DNA of 64,000 bases, taken from Ch128b sp964527925. Lineage in GTDB: Bacteria; Bacteroidota; Ignavibacteria; Ch128b. Where the stretch lies: NCBI GenBank assembly GCA_964527925.1, contig CAZGQO010000004.1, positions 62,001 to 126,000 of the forward strand, given 5' to 3'. Below the pieces are notes generated by a model. The model was not told the origin of the DNA and made no database searches. It saw nothing but the letters and a program-made list of their open reading frames with translations. Of the stretch, positions 1 through 8,026 are shown piece after piece (the first letter of the stretch is position 1; each line of letters starts with the position of its first letter). The position numbers were made by a program, and so were the translations under genes.

Positions 1-548
1 GATTACTTTTGCTTTTGAGTAGAAACAGACTTTTTAGTTATTATTTTCAGACTGAAAAAAATGAAATGATAAAAATTTTAGTTGAATCAGCTTTTGAACT
101 TTCAGACAAGCAGTGGGGTAGTTTAATTGTTGTAACAAGAACTACGGGGCTCAGAGGTGTAATTGAGACAGGAATCCCAATTGGTGCTAAACTTTCAAAA
201 GCATTGATTCTATCAATTTTTAATCCGAGATCTCCATTGCATGATGGTGCAGTTATCGTTAGAAATAATGTTATTGAAGCCGCTCGATGTACACTGCCGT
301 TGAGTGCACAAAATATCATTGATGGTTTTCAGCTGGGAATGAGACATAAAGCTGGACTTGGAATTACTGAACAGGCTGATGTTGTGAGTATAATTGTTTC
401 TGAAGAAACTGGTTCAGTTTCACTTGCTGAAAATGGTAAATTATATCGTTCACTTTCGAAAAATGAGTTAAGGGAAAAATTCAATTCTTCATTTTCACCT
501 AAAACATTGAGATTTAATCTCTTTAAAAGCAAAAATTTTAAAGAGTGA
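1..548 (+). CDS. cdaA: Diadenylate cyclase (CdaA/DisA_N family), 5'-truncated by window edge
   Basis: Makes the second messenger cyclic di-AMP from two ATP. The reading frame is open to the left edge, so the start and the three membrane helices normal for CdaA lie outside; the visible part is nearly the whole DAC catalytic domain. Seen: WGSLIVV near residue 36, the substrate-binding SPLHDGAVIV motif near residue 75, and RHKAGLGITEQADV where the family usually has RHRAALGIS. The SEETGSVSLA segment and the C-terminal Leu/Phe-rich tail also fit. The R-to-K and A-to-G changes in the RHR motif are conservative. The 70-base gap before the next gene suggests a separate or weakly coupled unit. The family call is confident; choosing CdaA over other DAC proteins is inference, because the N-terminus is missing. 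Confidence 0.88.
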   Translation, partial: LLLLLSRNRLFSYYFQTEKNEMIKILVESAFELSDKQWGSLIVVTRTTGLRGVIETGIPIGAKLSKALILSIFNPRSPLHDGAVIVRNNVIEAARCTLPLSAQNIIDGFQLGMRHKAGLGITEQADVVSIIVSEETGSVSLAENGKLYRSLSKNELREKFNSSFSPKTLRFNLFKSKNFKE

Positions 549-590
549 ATGTTAGTTTTGTCTCTCTTTATATATTTCTCTAACAAATTC

Positions 591-598
591 TATATTTG
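591..598 (+). promoter_or_regulatory. Possible Bacteroidota-type -7 element TATATTTG
   Basis: The octamer matches the TAnnTTTG -7 consensus described for the Bacteroidota primary sigma factor. It lies 20 bases before the proposed ATG at 619. I could not find a matching TTG -33 element at the expected distance, so this is a weak call. The same octamer occurs before the merR gene at 27571-27578. Confidence 0.25.
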
Positions 599-618
599 TA
601 AAAAATGTGGGAGGAGAT

Positions 619-1296
619 ATGTCAAAATTAACTTATTTTGGTCATTCAGCTTTTTTGGTTGAACACAATAATTACAAGATTTTGATTGATCCATTTATTA
701 CTGGTAATCCTTTATCACCAGTAAAAGTTGATGAAGTTAGTGCAGATTTTATTGTACTTTCCCATGCGCATGGAGATCATTTTGGAGATACATTGGAAAT
801 AGCTAATAGATGTTCTTCGACTGTTATTGCTGTTAACGAACTTGCAAATTATGTAGCCTCGAAAGGATTAAAAGCACATAACATGCATATTGGCGGTTCG
901 TTTGAATTTCCATTTGGAAAAGTGAAGTTTACAATTGCTCATCACGGTTCTTCTTCTAACGAAGGGGAATATATGGGTGAGCCTGCTGGTATTCTATTAT
1001 TGCTTGATGGAAAAGTAATCTATCATGCTGGAGATACCGGATTGTTTTCTGATATGAAATTAATAGGTGAACTTCATAAAATCGATATTGCTTTATTACC
1101 AATTGGTGATAATTTTACTATGGGAATGGAAGATGCATTGAAGGCAGTTGAGTTATTAAATCCAAAACTTACAATTCCAATGCATTACAATACATTTCCT
1201 GTAATCAAAGCAGATCCAGATAAATTTGTCGAGAATGTTAAAAAAACTGGAAGAGATGCAAGGAAATTAAATTTTGGTGAAATAATTGAATTTTAG
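619..1296 (+). CDS. Metallo-beta-lactamase-fold hydrolase, UPF0173 family
   Basis: A predicted cytoplasmic metal-dependent hydrolase of unknown substrate (UPF0173, YtkL-like), 225 aa, the normal family length. Seen: the LSHAHGDHFGD metal motif (HxHxDH) near residue 52, the HHGSSS segment, YHAGDTGLF with a ligand Asp, and PMHYNTFP with the last His. A GTG at 607 opens the frame, but it sits inside the GGGAGGAG ribosome-binding site (609-616). The ATG at 619, giving MSKLTYFGHSAF, is therefore the likely start. parA follows after 16 bases, suggesting co-transcription. The family call is firm; the biological role is not known. Confidence 0.88.
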   Translation: MSKLTYFGHSAFLVEHNNYKILIDPFITGNPLSPVKVDEVSADFIVLSHAHGDHFGDTLEIANRCSSTVIAVNELANYVASKGLKAHNMHIGGSFEFPFGKVKFTIAHHGSSSNEGEYMGEPAGILLLLDGKVIYHAGDTGLFSDMKLIGELHKIDIALLPIGDNFTMGMEDALKAVELLNPKLTIPMHYNTFPVIKADPDKFVENVKKTGRDARKLNFGEIIEF

Positions 1297-1312
1297 GAGT
1301 TGAAATAAATTC

Positions 1313-2089
1313 ATGGGAAAAGTTATCGCAATAGCTAATCAAAAAGGTGGTGTTGGAAAAACCACAACAGCCATAAATTTAGCCGCAAGTCTTGCTGTTA
1401 ATGAGAAAAAAATATTGCTCATTGATCTGGATCCACAGGCAAATTCGACTTCAGGTCTTGGATTCGAAAAAAATAATGTTGGCGTGTATAATCTGCTCAT
1501 AAACTCTACGAATCCTGAAGAACTTATCTTAAAAACGCAACTTGAACATCTCGATATAATTCCTTCAAATATAGATCTTGTGGGAGCAGAAGTCGAACTT
1601 GTAAACATTGAAAATAGAGAGCGAATTCTTTCAATCAACATAAGACCATTAAGGCCAAAATTTGATTTCATAATTATTGATTGTCCGCCATCACTTGGAC
1701 TATTAACGCTAAACGGTCTTACTGCCGCTGATTCAGTTATAATCCCAGTACAATGTGAATATTTCGCTTTAGAAGGATTGGGACAACTTCTTAATACAAT
1801 TAATATTGTGAAAAAACATTTTAACCCATCTTTAACCATTGAAGGTGTACTATTGACAATGTTTGATACAAGGTTAAGGTTATCGCATCAAGTTGCCGAG
1901 GAAGTGAGAAAGTATTTTGGAGATAAAGTTTATAAAACAGTCATAACAAGAAATGTAAAAATCTCTGAAGCTCCAAGTCATGGTCGGCCAATAATTCTTT
2001 ATGATGCTTCCGCTTTAGGTTCACAGAATTATTTGCAGTTAGCTTCGGAAATTTTGAGTCAGTATAACCATGGAGAAAATAAATCATGA
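1313..2089 (+). CDS. parA: Chromosome partitioning ATPase ParA (Soj type)
   Basis: Walker-type ATPase that works with ParB and parS sites in chromosome origin segregation. The 258-residue protein is the short Soj type without an N-terminal DNA-binding domain. Seen: the deviant Walker A motif QKGGVGKTT near residue 11, LLIDLDPQANST (A' region), and FIIIDCPPSLG (Walker B). The C-terminal segment RNVKISEAPSHG is also typical. RBS-like AGGAGTTG lies about 10 bases upstream. The stop codon overlaps the parB start (ATGA at 2086), indicating translational coupling. parAB usually sits near the replication origin, but no origin or dnaA is visible here. Confidence 0.95.
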   Translation: MGKVIAIANQKGGVGKTTTAINLAASLAVNEKKILLIDLDPQANSTSGLGFEKNNVGVYNLLINSTNPEELILKTQLEHLDIIPSNIDLVGAEVELVNIENRERILSINIRPLRPKFDFIIIDCPPSLGLLTLNGLTAADSVIIPVQCEYFALEGLGQLLNTINIVKKHFNPSLTIEGVLLTMFDTRLRLSHQVAEEVRKYFGDKVYKTVITRNVKISEAPSHGRPIILYDASALGSQNYLQLASEILSQYNHGENKS

Positions 2090-2994
2090 AATCTAAACAG
2101 GCTTTAGGTAAAGGTTTAGGAGCATTAATTCCCAGTACTGTTGATATTGATGACCGCAAACCAATAGTAGAAGAAAATTTTAAGACTGAAATTATATCAA
2201 AAATTTCTGTTGATAAGATTGATCCAAACCCATATCAACCAAGAATTGAATTCGATATCGATGCTCTCAATGAACTTGCAGAATCAATTAAACAAAATGG
2301 TGTAATTCAACCAATTACTGTGCATAGGAAAAATGTTGATAGATTTGAATTGATTTCTGGGGAAAGAAGGTTGCGTGCTTCAATTATTGCAGGATTGGAT
2401 GTAATTCCTGCTTATATCATTGAAGTTTCAACTAAAGAAGAATTGATTGAGCTTTCCTTAATTGAGAACATTCAACGCGAAACTTTGAATCCGATTGAAA
2501 TTGCACTTGGCTTCAAAAGATTAATGGAGGAATGCAATCTTACTCTCGAAGATATATCAAAAAAGACGGGCAAAGATAAATCGACAATATCTAATTACAT
2601 TAGGTTACTTAAATTACCAGATGAAATTCAAAGAAGTCTTATAAAAAATGAAATTACACCAGGTCATGCAAGAGCCATTATTAACATTGAAGATGAACAA
2701 GAGCAAATTGCGTTATGGAAAAAGATAGTAGCTGAAAAATATTCCGTCAGACAGGTTGAAAAATTAGCCAGACAGAAAAAGAAAAAAGGGAAAGAAAATT
2801 TCAATCACTCTATTCGAATCGATTCGAATGTTGAAGAAATTATTTCCAGATTAAGAATCAAGTTTGGTACGAATGTAAAATTAAACTTACGAACAGATGG
2901 CAGTGGTGAGTTTCAGATTCAATTTTATTCAAGAGATGAAATGGAAAGAATACTGGAATTGCTGAATAATGTTCAAGAAAATTCTCTTCATTAG
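2086..2994 (+). CDS. parB: Chromosome partitioning protein ParB (Spo0J)
   Basis: CTPase and parS-binding protein that loads onto the origin region and recruits SMC/ScpAB; scpA and scpB are also in this window. 302 aa. Seen: the KxxLGKGLGALI start common to ParB, ISVDKIDPNPYQPR, the CTP-binding GERRLRASIIAGL motif near residue 103, IENIQRETLNPIE, and the helix-turn-helix TLEDISKKTGKDKSTISNYI. The C-terminal dimerisation region is Lys-rich. The gene overlaps parA by four bases and the next gene by 26. I did not find a consensus parS (TGTTTCACGTGAAACA) in the parts I checked. Confidence 0.95.
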   Translation: MKSKQALGKGLGALIPSTVDIDDRKPIVEENFKTEIISKISVDKIDPNPYQPRIEFDIDALNELAESIKQNGVIQPITVHRKNVDRFELISGERRLRASIIAGLDVIPAYIIEVSTKEELIELSLIENIQRETLNPIEIALGFKRLMEECNLTLEDISKKTGKDKSTISNYIRLLKLPDEIQRSLIKNEITPGHARAIINIEDEQEQIALWKKIVAEKYSVRQVEKLARQKKKKGKENFNHSIRIDSNVEEIISRLRIKFGTNVKLNLRTDGSGEFQIQFYSRDEMERILELLNNVQENSLH

Positions 2995-3427
2995 TCTTTT
3001 AATAGTCTCGCAATCCTTATACCCACAATCAGCTGATACTTTAATAACTACAAAGAAATCGCCATGGGGCGCAGTATTGAGATCATCAATATTACCGGGA
3101 TGGGGGCAAATTTATAATCAATCATACTGGAAAGCACCGATTATCTGGGGAGCAATTGGTTGGTTTGGTTACAACTGGGTTCTGAATAATCGCAATTATC
3201 ATGATTATAAAAACTTGTATATCAACTCTGTTAATTCAGGACAGGAAAATTTCTTGTACAAAAGGATTAGAGATTTTTATCGTGATCAAAGAGATCTGTT
3301 TGCAATCTATCTCGGATTGACTTATTTCTTAAATATGGTTGATGCTTATGTGGATGCTCATCTATTTATTTTTGATTTGCTGACGACTAATAATGAGATC
3401 AAATTAAATCTTCGAATTCATTTTTAA
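2969..3427 (+). CDS. DUF5683 family membrane protein
   Basis: A 152-aa protein of the DUF5683 family, function unknown, which often follows parAB in Bacteroidota and Ignavibacteria. It starts with a signal peptide or first helix (FKKILFISLLIVSQSLYPQ), followed by the family hallmark SSILPGWGQIYNQSYWKAP near residues 39-57. A second hydrophobic stretch and the segment YFLNMVDAYVDAHLFIFD come later. It starts inside parB with a 26-base overlap, implying coupled expression. Proposed location is the cell envelope. Any link to chromosome segregation would rest on gene order alone. Confidence 0.75.
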   Translation: MFKKILFISLLIVSQSLYPQSADTLITTKKSPWGAVLRSSILPGWGQIYNQSYWKAPIIWGAIGWFGYNWVLNNRNYHDYKNLYINSVNSGQENFLYKRIRDFYRDQRDLFAIYLGLTYFLNMVDAYVDAHLFIFDLLTTNNEIKLNLRIHF

Positions 3428-3436
3428 TATAGTTTT

Positions 3437-5896
3437 ATGAGACTTCATTTATTTGTTATTCTATTACTTTTAATATGCGCTGAATATCTAAATTCACAAA
3501 CGAAGCAGTTTGGAATACTTGAAAGCGGGGAATTTAGTGTTCATAAGTATTTTCAAGAGTTATATAGGGATTATGAAGCTACAGTTACAGAAGAGAATCA
3601 CGATGATTTCAAAAATCTAAATCAATCAAGTATTAATAAATACAAGGTATTTGGTTACTTTCCATACTGGTTTTTGAGCAGATGGAACACAATTAGTTAT
3701 AACTTGTTGTATGTTATCGCTTTCCACAGTGCTGAGATTGATTCGCTGGGGAATATTGTAAATGATCATGGATGGTTGACAAACTCAAACGTAACAAACT
3801 TTATAAACCGTGCAAAACAGAACAATGTCAAAGTTACTTTAAGCGCAACTCTTTTTTCTGGAAATGCAATAACCGCATTATTACAGGATCAAAATGCAAG
3901 AATTAAGCTGATTAGAAATTTAATTCAATTAATAAAAGCCAGAAATGCAGATGGTATAGACATAAATTTTGAAGGCATACAATCGGGTCAGCGAGATAAT
4001 TTGACTTCATTTCTTCGACAACTTAGAGATTCGCTCAAAACAAATGATTCTAGTTATATTTTAACCTGTGCACCAACTGATTTCGATTTTCGACAGGGTG
4101 ATTGGGATCTAGCTCAAGTTACCTCTATTTGTGATTTAACCTTTTTACAATGTTATGGATATGCATATTCAACAGGAAGCCAGGCTGGACCTGTAGGAAG
4201 GCTGCAAGGTTGGTCATCTACAAATGCAACTACTTATGTTAATAGTGCTTTGCAAAGTGGTGCGAGTCCTTCTAAAATTGTTTATGGTATGCCGCATTAT
4301 GGATATGATTGGCCAGTTAATTCACCTGAGAAAAAAGCATCTACACTTGGAGCAGGTTCTGTTTTATATTATCCCGATGCAAAATTGAACTCAATTGAAT
4401 ACACAAGATTGTGGGATACAGAATCTTTAAATGCCTGGTATAGATATAAAACTATTGATAATATCTGGCATCAAGCATGGTACGAAGATCCACAAAGTGC
4501 TTACTATAAGTACCAATTTATTAAATCTAAAAATTTAGCTGGTGTTGGAATCTGGGCGTTGGGAATGGATAATACAAACAAAGATATTTGGAATGTATTG
4601 GAGGAATTTGTTAAAGATACAACTTTAATTTTTCCACCCGAACAACCAATTCTTTTATTTGTTAAAGGCAAAGTCATTAATAATCAATCTCTTTTAGAAG
4701 TTAAGTGGAACCACCTCTCACCAGAAAAAATAAAGGGATATCGACTGTATCTTTCAAAAGATTCAATCAATTTTAGTTCAAATCCATTTCTGGATGAAAA
4801 TTATCTAAAACGGGATTCAATGGCAGTTACAATCAAAGATTTGGACTTAAATTCATCATACTATATAAAAGTTACTGCGGTGAATCAAATTGGTGAAGAA
4901 AGTTTGTCTTCTGATGTTTATGGTGCTTCAACTGGAAATAATAACCATTATTTAATTATTGATGGTTTTGATAGAACAACTGGAAGTTATAGTCTTTCCT
5001 ATCATGATTTCTCATATTTCTATTCTTCAGGAATAAAAAAATTCAATCGTGATTTTGATATTGCTGCGAATGAAACAATCTCCGCAGGTTTAATTAATTT
5101 GAATGAATATTCTGGTGTATTCTGGTTTTTAGGAGATGAATCCACTGCCAATAAAACTTTCAATCCTAATGAACAGCTGGTCGTGATGGAATACTTGAAA
5201 AATGGAGGAAAACTATTTATTACAGGTTCTGAAATTGGCTATGAGTTATCAAGTACAAATCCAACCTTTTTGAATAATTATTTAAAGGCAAACTATGTTC
5301 AGGATAATTCTGGATCTTTATCAGTTTATTCGAATGGGATTTTATTTCGAAATTTTCCCTCTGATATCATACTTGGGGTTACTTACCCAGAGGATTGGCC
5401 CGATGTGATTCAACCAGTAAATGGTTCACAAGTTTGTCTTTTATATCGAAATCAAAAAACAGCTGGAATTTTTTATGAAGGAATATTTCCAAATGGAACA
5501 TTTTCTGGTAAGTTAATTTTTCTTTCTTTCGCCTTGGAGACGACTTCAAATTTGGTTTCTAAGAACTTATTAATTGAAGATGCAATAAGATTTTTTGAAG
5601 GTACTACTCAGGTTGTATTATCAGAAAATTTGCCAGAAAATTTCTGGATTTCTAATAATTATCCGAATCCTTTTAACGAAAAAACAAAAGTATTAGTAAA
5701 TTTACCAGCAAGTAATTATATTAATTTGTCAATATTTAATATCTTAGGTCAACAAGTTTATCAAGAGATTATGTTTTTAGATAAAGGTTTAAGAGAAATA
5801 ACAATCGATGGATTTAAACTTAGTTCAGGAGTTTATTTCGTAACTATGAGTTATAACAATAATATTCATAAAATTAAAATCAATTTAATTAAATAG
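3437..5896 (+). CDS. Secreted GH18-like glycosidase with Fn3 and T9SS sorting domain
   Basis: An exported 819-aa protein. Order of parts: signal peptide (1-20), a glycoside hydrolase 18 domain of the YaaH/spore-germination type (about 70-395), and a fibronectin III-like domain (about 400-490). An alpha/beta, GATase-like domain (about 495-710) follows; similar domains occur in secreted Ignavibacteria hydrolases. Last is a type IX secretion sorting domain containing NYPNPFNEKTKV and ending GVYFVTMSYN. The GH18 motif reads DGIDINFE at residues 172-179: the proton-donor Glu179 is kept, but the preceding catalytic-type Asp is Asn177. It probably acts on chitin, peptidoglycan or another GlcNAc polymer outside the cell. 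Substrate is inference. Confidence 0.82.
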   Translation: MRLHLFVILLLLICAEYLNSQTKQFGILESGEFSVHKYFQELYRDYEATVTEENHDDFKNLNQSSINKYKVFGYFPYWFLSRWNTISYNLLYVIAFHSAEIDSLGNIVNDHGWLTNSNVTNFINRAKQNNVKVTLSATLFSGNAITALLQDQNARIKLIRNLIQLIKARNADGIDINFEGIQSGQRDNLTSFLRQLRDSLKTNDSSYILTCAPTDFDFRQGDWDLAQVTSICDLTFLQCYGYAYSTGSQAGPVGRLQGWSSTNATTYVNSALQSGASPSKIVYGMPHYGYDWPVNSPEKKASTLGAGSVLYYPDAKLNSIEYTRLWDTESLNAWYRYKTIDNIWHQAWYEDPQSAYYKYQFIKSKNLAGVGIWALGMDNTNKDIWNVLEEFVKDTTLIFPPEQPILLFVKGKVINNQSLLEVKWNHLSPEKIKGYRLYLSKDSINFSSNPFLDENYLKRDSMAVTIKDLDLNSSYYIKVTAVNQIGEESLSSDVYGASTGNNNHYLIIDGFDRTTGSYSLSYHDFSYFYSSGIKKFNRDFDIAANETISAGLINLNEYSGVFWFLGDESTANKTFNPNEQLVVMEYLKNGGKLFITGSEIGYELSSTNPTFLNNYLKANYVQDNSGSLSVYSNGILFRNFPSDIILGVTYPEDWPDVIQPVNGSQVCLLYRNQKTAGIFYEGIFPNGTFSGKLIFLSFALETTSNLVSKNLLIEDAIRFFEGTTQVVLSENLPENFWISNNYPNPFNEKTKVLVNLPASNYINLSIFNILGQQVYQEIMFLDKGLREITIDGFKLSSGVYFVTMSYNNNIHKIKINLIK

Positions 5897-5907
5897 GAGA
5901 CACAGTC

Positions 5908-6354
5908 ATGGCTCAATCATTGAATAAAGTTATGTTAATCGGTTATGTAGGAAAAGATGCGGAGGTAAAATATACAAATACTGGTCTTGCTGTCATGAAG
6001 TTCAGTCTTGCAACTGATCAAAACCAGAAAGACCAGAACGGTAACTGGCAAAAAGCAACAACCTGGCATGATATCATTTGCTTTAATAAACTCGCTGAAA
6101 ATATGAAAGAGTATGTTAAAAAGGGTCGTCGGGTTTATGTTGAAGGCAGATTATCAAAAAGAGATTTTGTCGATAAACAAAATATTAAACGTTATGTTGT
6201 TGAAGTTATTGCAGAAAATTTGATTTTGCTTGATAGACCAGCTAATCTTGAAAATTCAGATTTTTCGGATGAAAGTTTAGAAGACTCTGCAAAGTTATCG
6301 GAAACCGGCACAGATGCAAAAGTTGATGAAACAGAAGAGGATTTGCCATTCTGA
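5908..6354 (+). CDS. ssb: Single-stranded DNA-binding protein
   Basis: Binds single-stranded DNA in replication, repair and recombination. 148 aa with an N-terminal OB fold: MLIGYVGKDAEVKYT, then KFSLATDQ, TTWHDIICFNKLAE, and KKGRRVYVEGRLSKRDF. A short acidic linker leads to the conserved partner-binding tip EEDLPF. A good RBS (AGGAGA) lies 12 bases upstream. The following gene is a GldE-like CNNM/CBS protein, an order also known from Bacteroidota gliding clusters (ssb-gldE). Confidence 0.96.
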   Translation: MAQSLNKVMLIGYVGKDAEVKYTNTGLAVMKFSLATDQNQKDQNGNWQKATTWHDIICFNKLAENMKEYVKKGRRVYVEGRLSKRDFVDKQNIKRYVVEVIAENLILLDRPANLENSDFSDESLEDSAKLSETGTDAKVDETEEDLPF

Positions 6355-6383
6355 GATATGTTGAACAATTATAGGGGAATAAA

Positions 6384-7688
6384 TTGGATACTGATTCGTT
6401 TGTTCAATTTTCAATAGTTCTTTTATTATTCGTTGCATCAGCGTTTTTTTCAGCATCTGAGGTCGCCCTTTTTTCAATTGATGAGAAAAAATTAAACCTG
6501 ATTCAAAAGCGCAAACCAATTGCAGCAAAGTACATCCGAAGACTGCTTGAAGTTCCGAGAAAAATTTTAATTACAATTTTAATTGGTAACAATATCGCTA
6601 ATGTTGGAATTTCTGTCTTGCTTGCGTTTTTAACAGTTAAAATTGCTAATCAACTTGGAATTAATCCTGATATTCTTGTTTCAGTTGAAATAATAGCTCT
6701 GACAATTGTGTTGTTATTGATAGGGGAAATTCTACCAAAAATCATTGCCAATCGAAATCCAGTTGAATTTGCAATAATCGCATCTTATACTCTCAACTGG
6801 TTATTCACTTTATTTGCACCAATAACCTATGTATTTGTTCAGATATCTAAATTATTCCAGAAAAGATTTTCGATTGATAAATCTGCTTCTGCTATTAAAG
6901 TTGAAGAGATTAAAACTTTAGCTGATCTTGGTGAACAGTATGGTGCAATAGAAAAAGACGAACAGAAATTGATTCATGGAATTATTGAGTTTGGTGAAGT
7001 TACTGTCAAAGAAGTAATGACAAATCGCACCGAGACGATTGCAGTTGACATAAACGAATCATTTGATTCAATTCTTGATAAGTTCTTAAAGTCAGGTCAC
7101 TCCAGGTTACCAGTTTACAAGGATAATATTGATACAATTTTAGGCTTTATCTATATCAAGGATCTTCTACCATTCTATTATTCAAAACATTCGAAGTCAT
7201 ATGAAAATAAAAAAGAAGATTTTCAAATCTCTAAACTCATTCGAACTGCAATTTTCGTCCCTGAGACCAAAAAAATTGATGAAATGTTCAGCGAATTTCA
7301 GAAAAAGAATATTCATATTGCGATAGTTGTTGATGAGTATGGAGGAACAGCCGGACTTGTAACAATGGAAGATATTCTTGAGGAAGTAATGAGTAATTTA
7401 ACCACAACAACTGAGGAAAATGAATTTATCACAAAAATTGATGATGAAAGTTGGTTGGTTGATGCAAAAATTCCGATTGATGAACTGGAAGAATTTCTTG
7501 GAATTCAATTAAAGTCGGAAGATGAAGATTTTGATACGCTTGGTGGCTTTTTGCTTTCAAAATTCGAAGATTTACCCGAAGTAGATCATTTTATTGATTT
7601 TTTGGGTTATCGATTCAGAATTAAGACCGCATCGGAAAAAAGGATTGAAAAAGTTATTATCTCAAAAATTAAGAATGAAGAAGTTTAA
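6384..7688 (+). CDS. CNNM/CBS-domain membrane protein (HlyC/CorC or GldE-like)
   Basis: 434-aa inner-membrane protein. An N-terminal CNNM (DUF21) domain with about four helices (residues 5-170) contains FFSASEVALFSI and LLIGEILPKIIANR. A CBS pair follows (KEVMTNRTETIAV; IAIVVDEYGGTAGLVTMED near residue 320), then a C-terminal CorC_HlyC domain (FDTLGGFLLSKF). Members act in Mg2+/Co2+ transport; in Bacteroidota the paralogue GldE follows ssb and supports gliding and type IX secretion. The start is TTG at 6384, with AGGGGAAT about ten bases upstream. No gldD follows, so GldE is only a positional suggestion. Confidence 0.85.
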   Translation: MDTDSFVQFSIVLLLFVASAFFSASEVALFSIDEKKLNLIQKRKPIAAKYIRRLLEVPRKILITILIGNNIANVGISVLLAFLTVKIANQLGINPDILVSVEIIALTIVLLLIGEILPKIIANRNPVEFAIIASYTLNWLFTLFAPITYVFVQISKLFQKRFSIDKSASAIKVEEIKTLADLGEQYGAIEKDEQKLIHGIIEFGEVTVKEVMTNRTETIAVDINESFDSILDKFLKSGHSRLPVYKDNIDTILGFIYIKDLLPFYYSKHSKSYENKKEDFQISKLIRTAIFVPETKKIDEMFSEFQKKNIHIAIVVDEYGGTAGLVTMEDILEEVMSNLTTTTEENEFITKIDDESWLVDAKIPIDELEEFLGIQLKSEDEDFDTLGGFLLSKFEDLPEVDHFIDFLGYRFRIKTASEKRIEKVIISKIKNEEV

Positions 7689-8025
7689 ATTTTACTTTAT
7701 AACTTTTTTATTAACACTGATTGTAGGACTGATTTTATATTTTGTTTTTGACTATTCGTATCGAGTGAAACTTATATTCAGCTTAATAAATCAAAAAGAT
7801 AAAGAAAAAATTATCTCATCAATTTCAGAAAAGGCAGATTCTGAATTGATGAAACAGAAATTGCAAAAAACTTTAAATACATTCGCAAGTAAAATAAGTC
7901 ATAATTTGTACTCTGACGATTATCTGAAAGAATTACTAAAAGATTTTGAAATTATTTCAAATCAAAAAATTATTGACAGCATAACAATAGAAGAATTTTC
8001 AAACAAAGTAAACAGAGAATTTTAA
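7675..8025 (+). CDS. Small hypothetical protein with N-terminal membrane helix
   Basis: Function not recognised. The ATG at 7675 gives 116 aa and overlaps the previous gene by 14 bases; the longer frame from 7594 would lie deep inside that gene and is unlikely. Residues 5-25 (FYFITFLLTLIVGLILYFVF) form one membrane helix, followed by a Lys/Glu/Ser-rich, helical, probably periplasmic part. The MlaD-like gene starts one base after its stop. Context suggests a partner of the MCE protein in lipid transport or envelope upkeep, but that is inference from position. Confidence 0.6.
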   Translation: MKKFKFYFITFLLTLIVGLILYFVFDYSYRVKLIFSLINQKDKEKIISSISEKADSELMKQKLQKTLNTFASKISHNLYSDDYLKELLKDFEIISNQKIIDSITIEEFSNKVNREF

Positions 8026-8026
8026 T

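Noticed and set aside
7594..7674. N-terminal extension of the 116-aa gene
   Set aside because: It lies wholly inside the CNNM/CBS gene in another frame; ATG 7675 gives a sensible membrane start.
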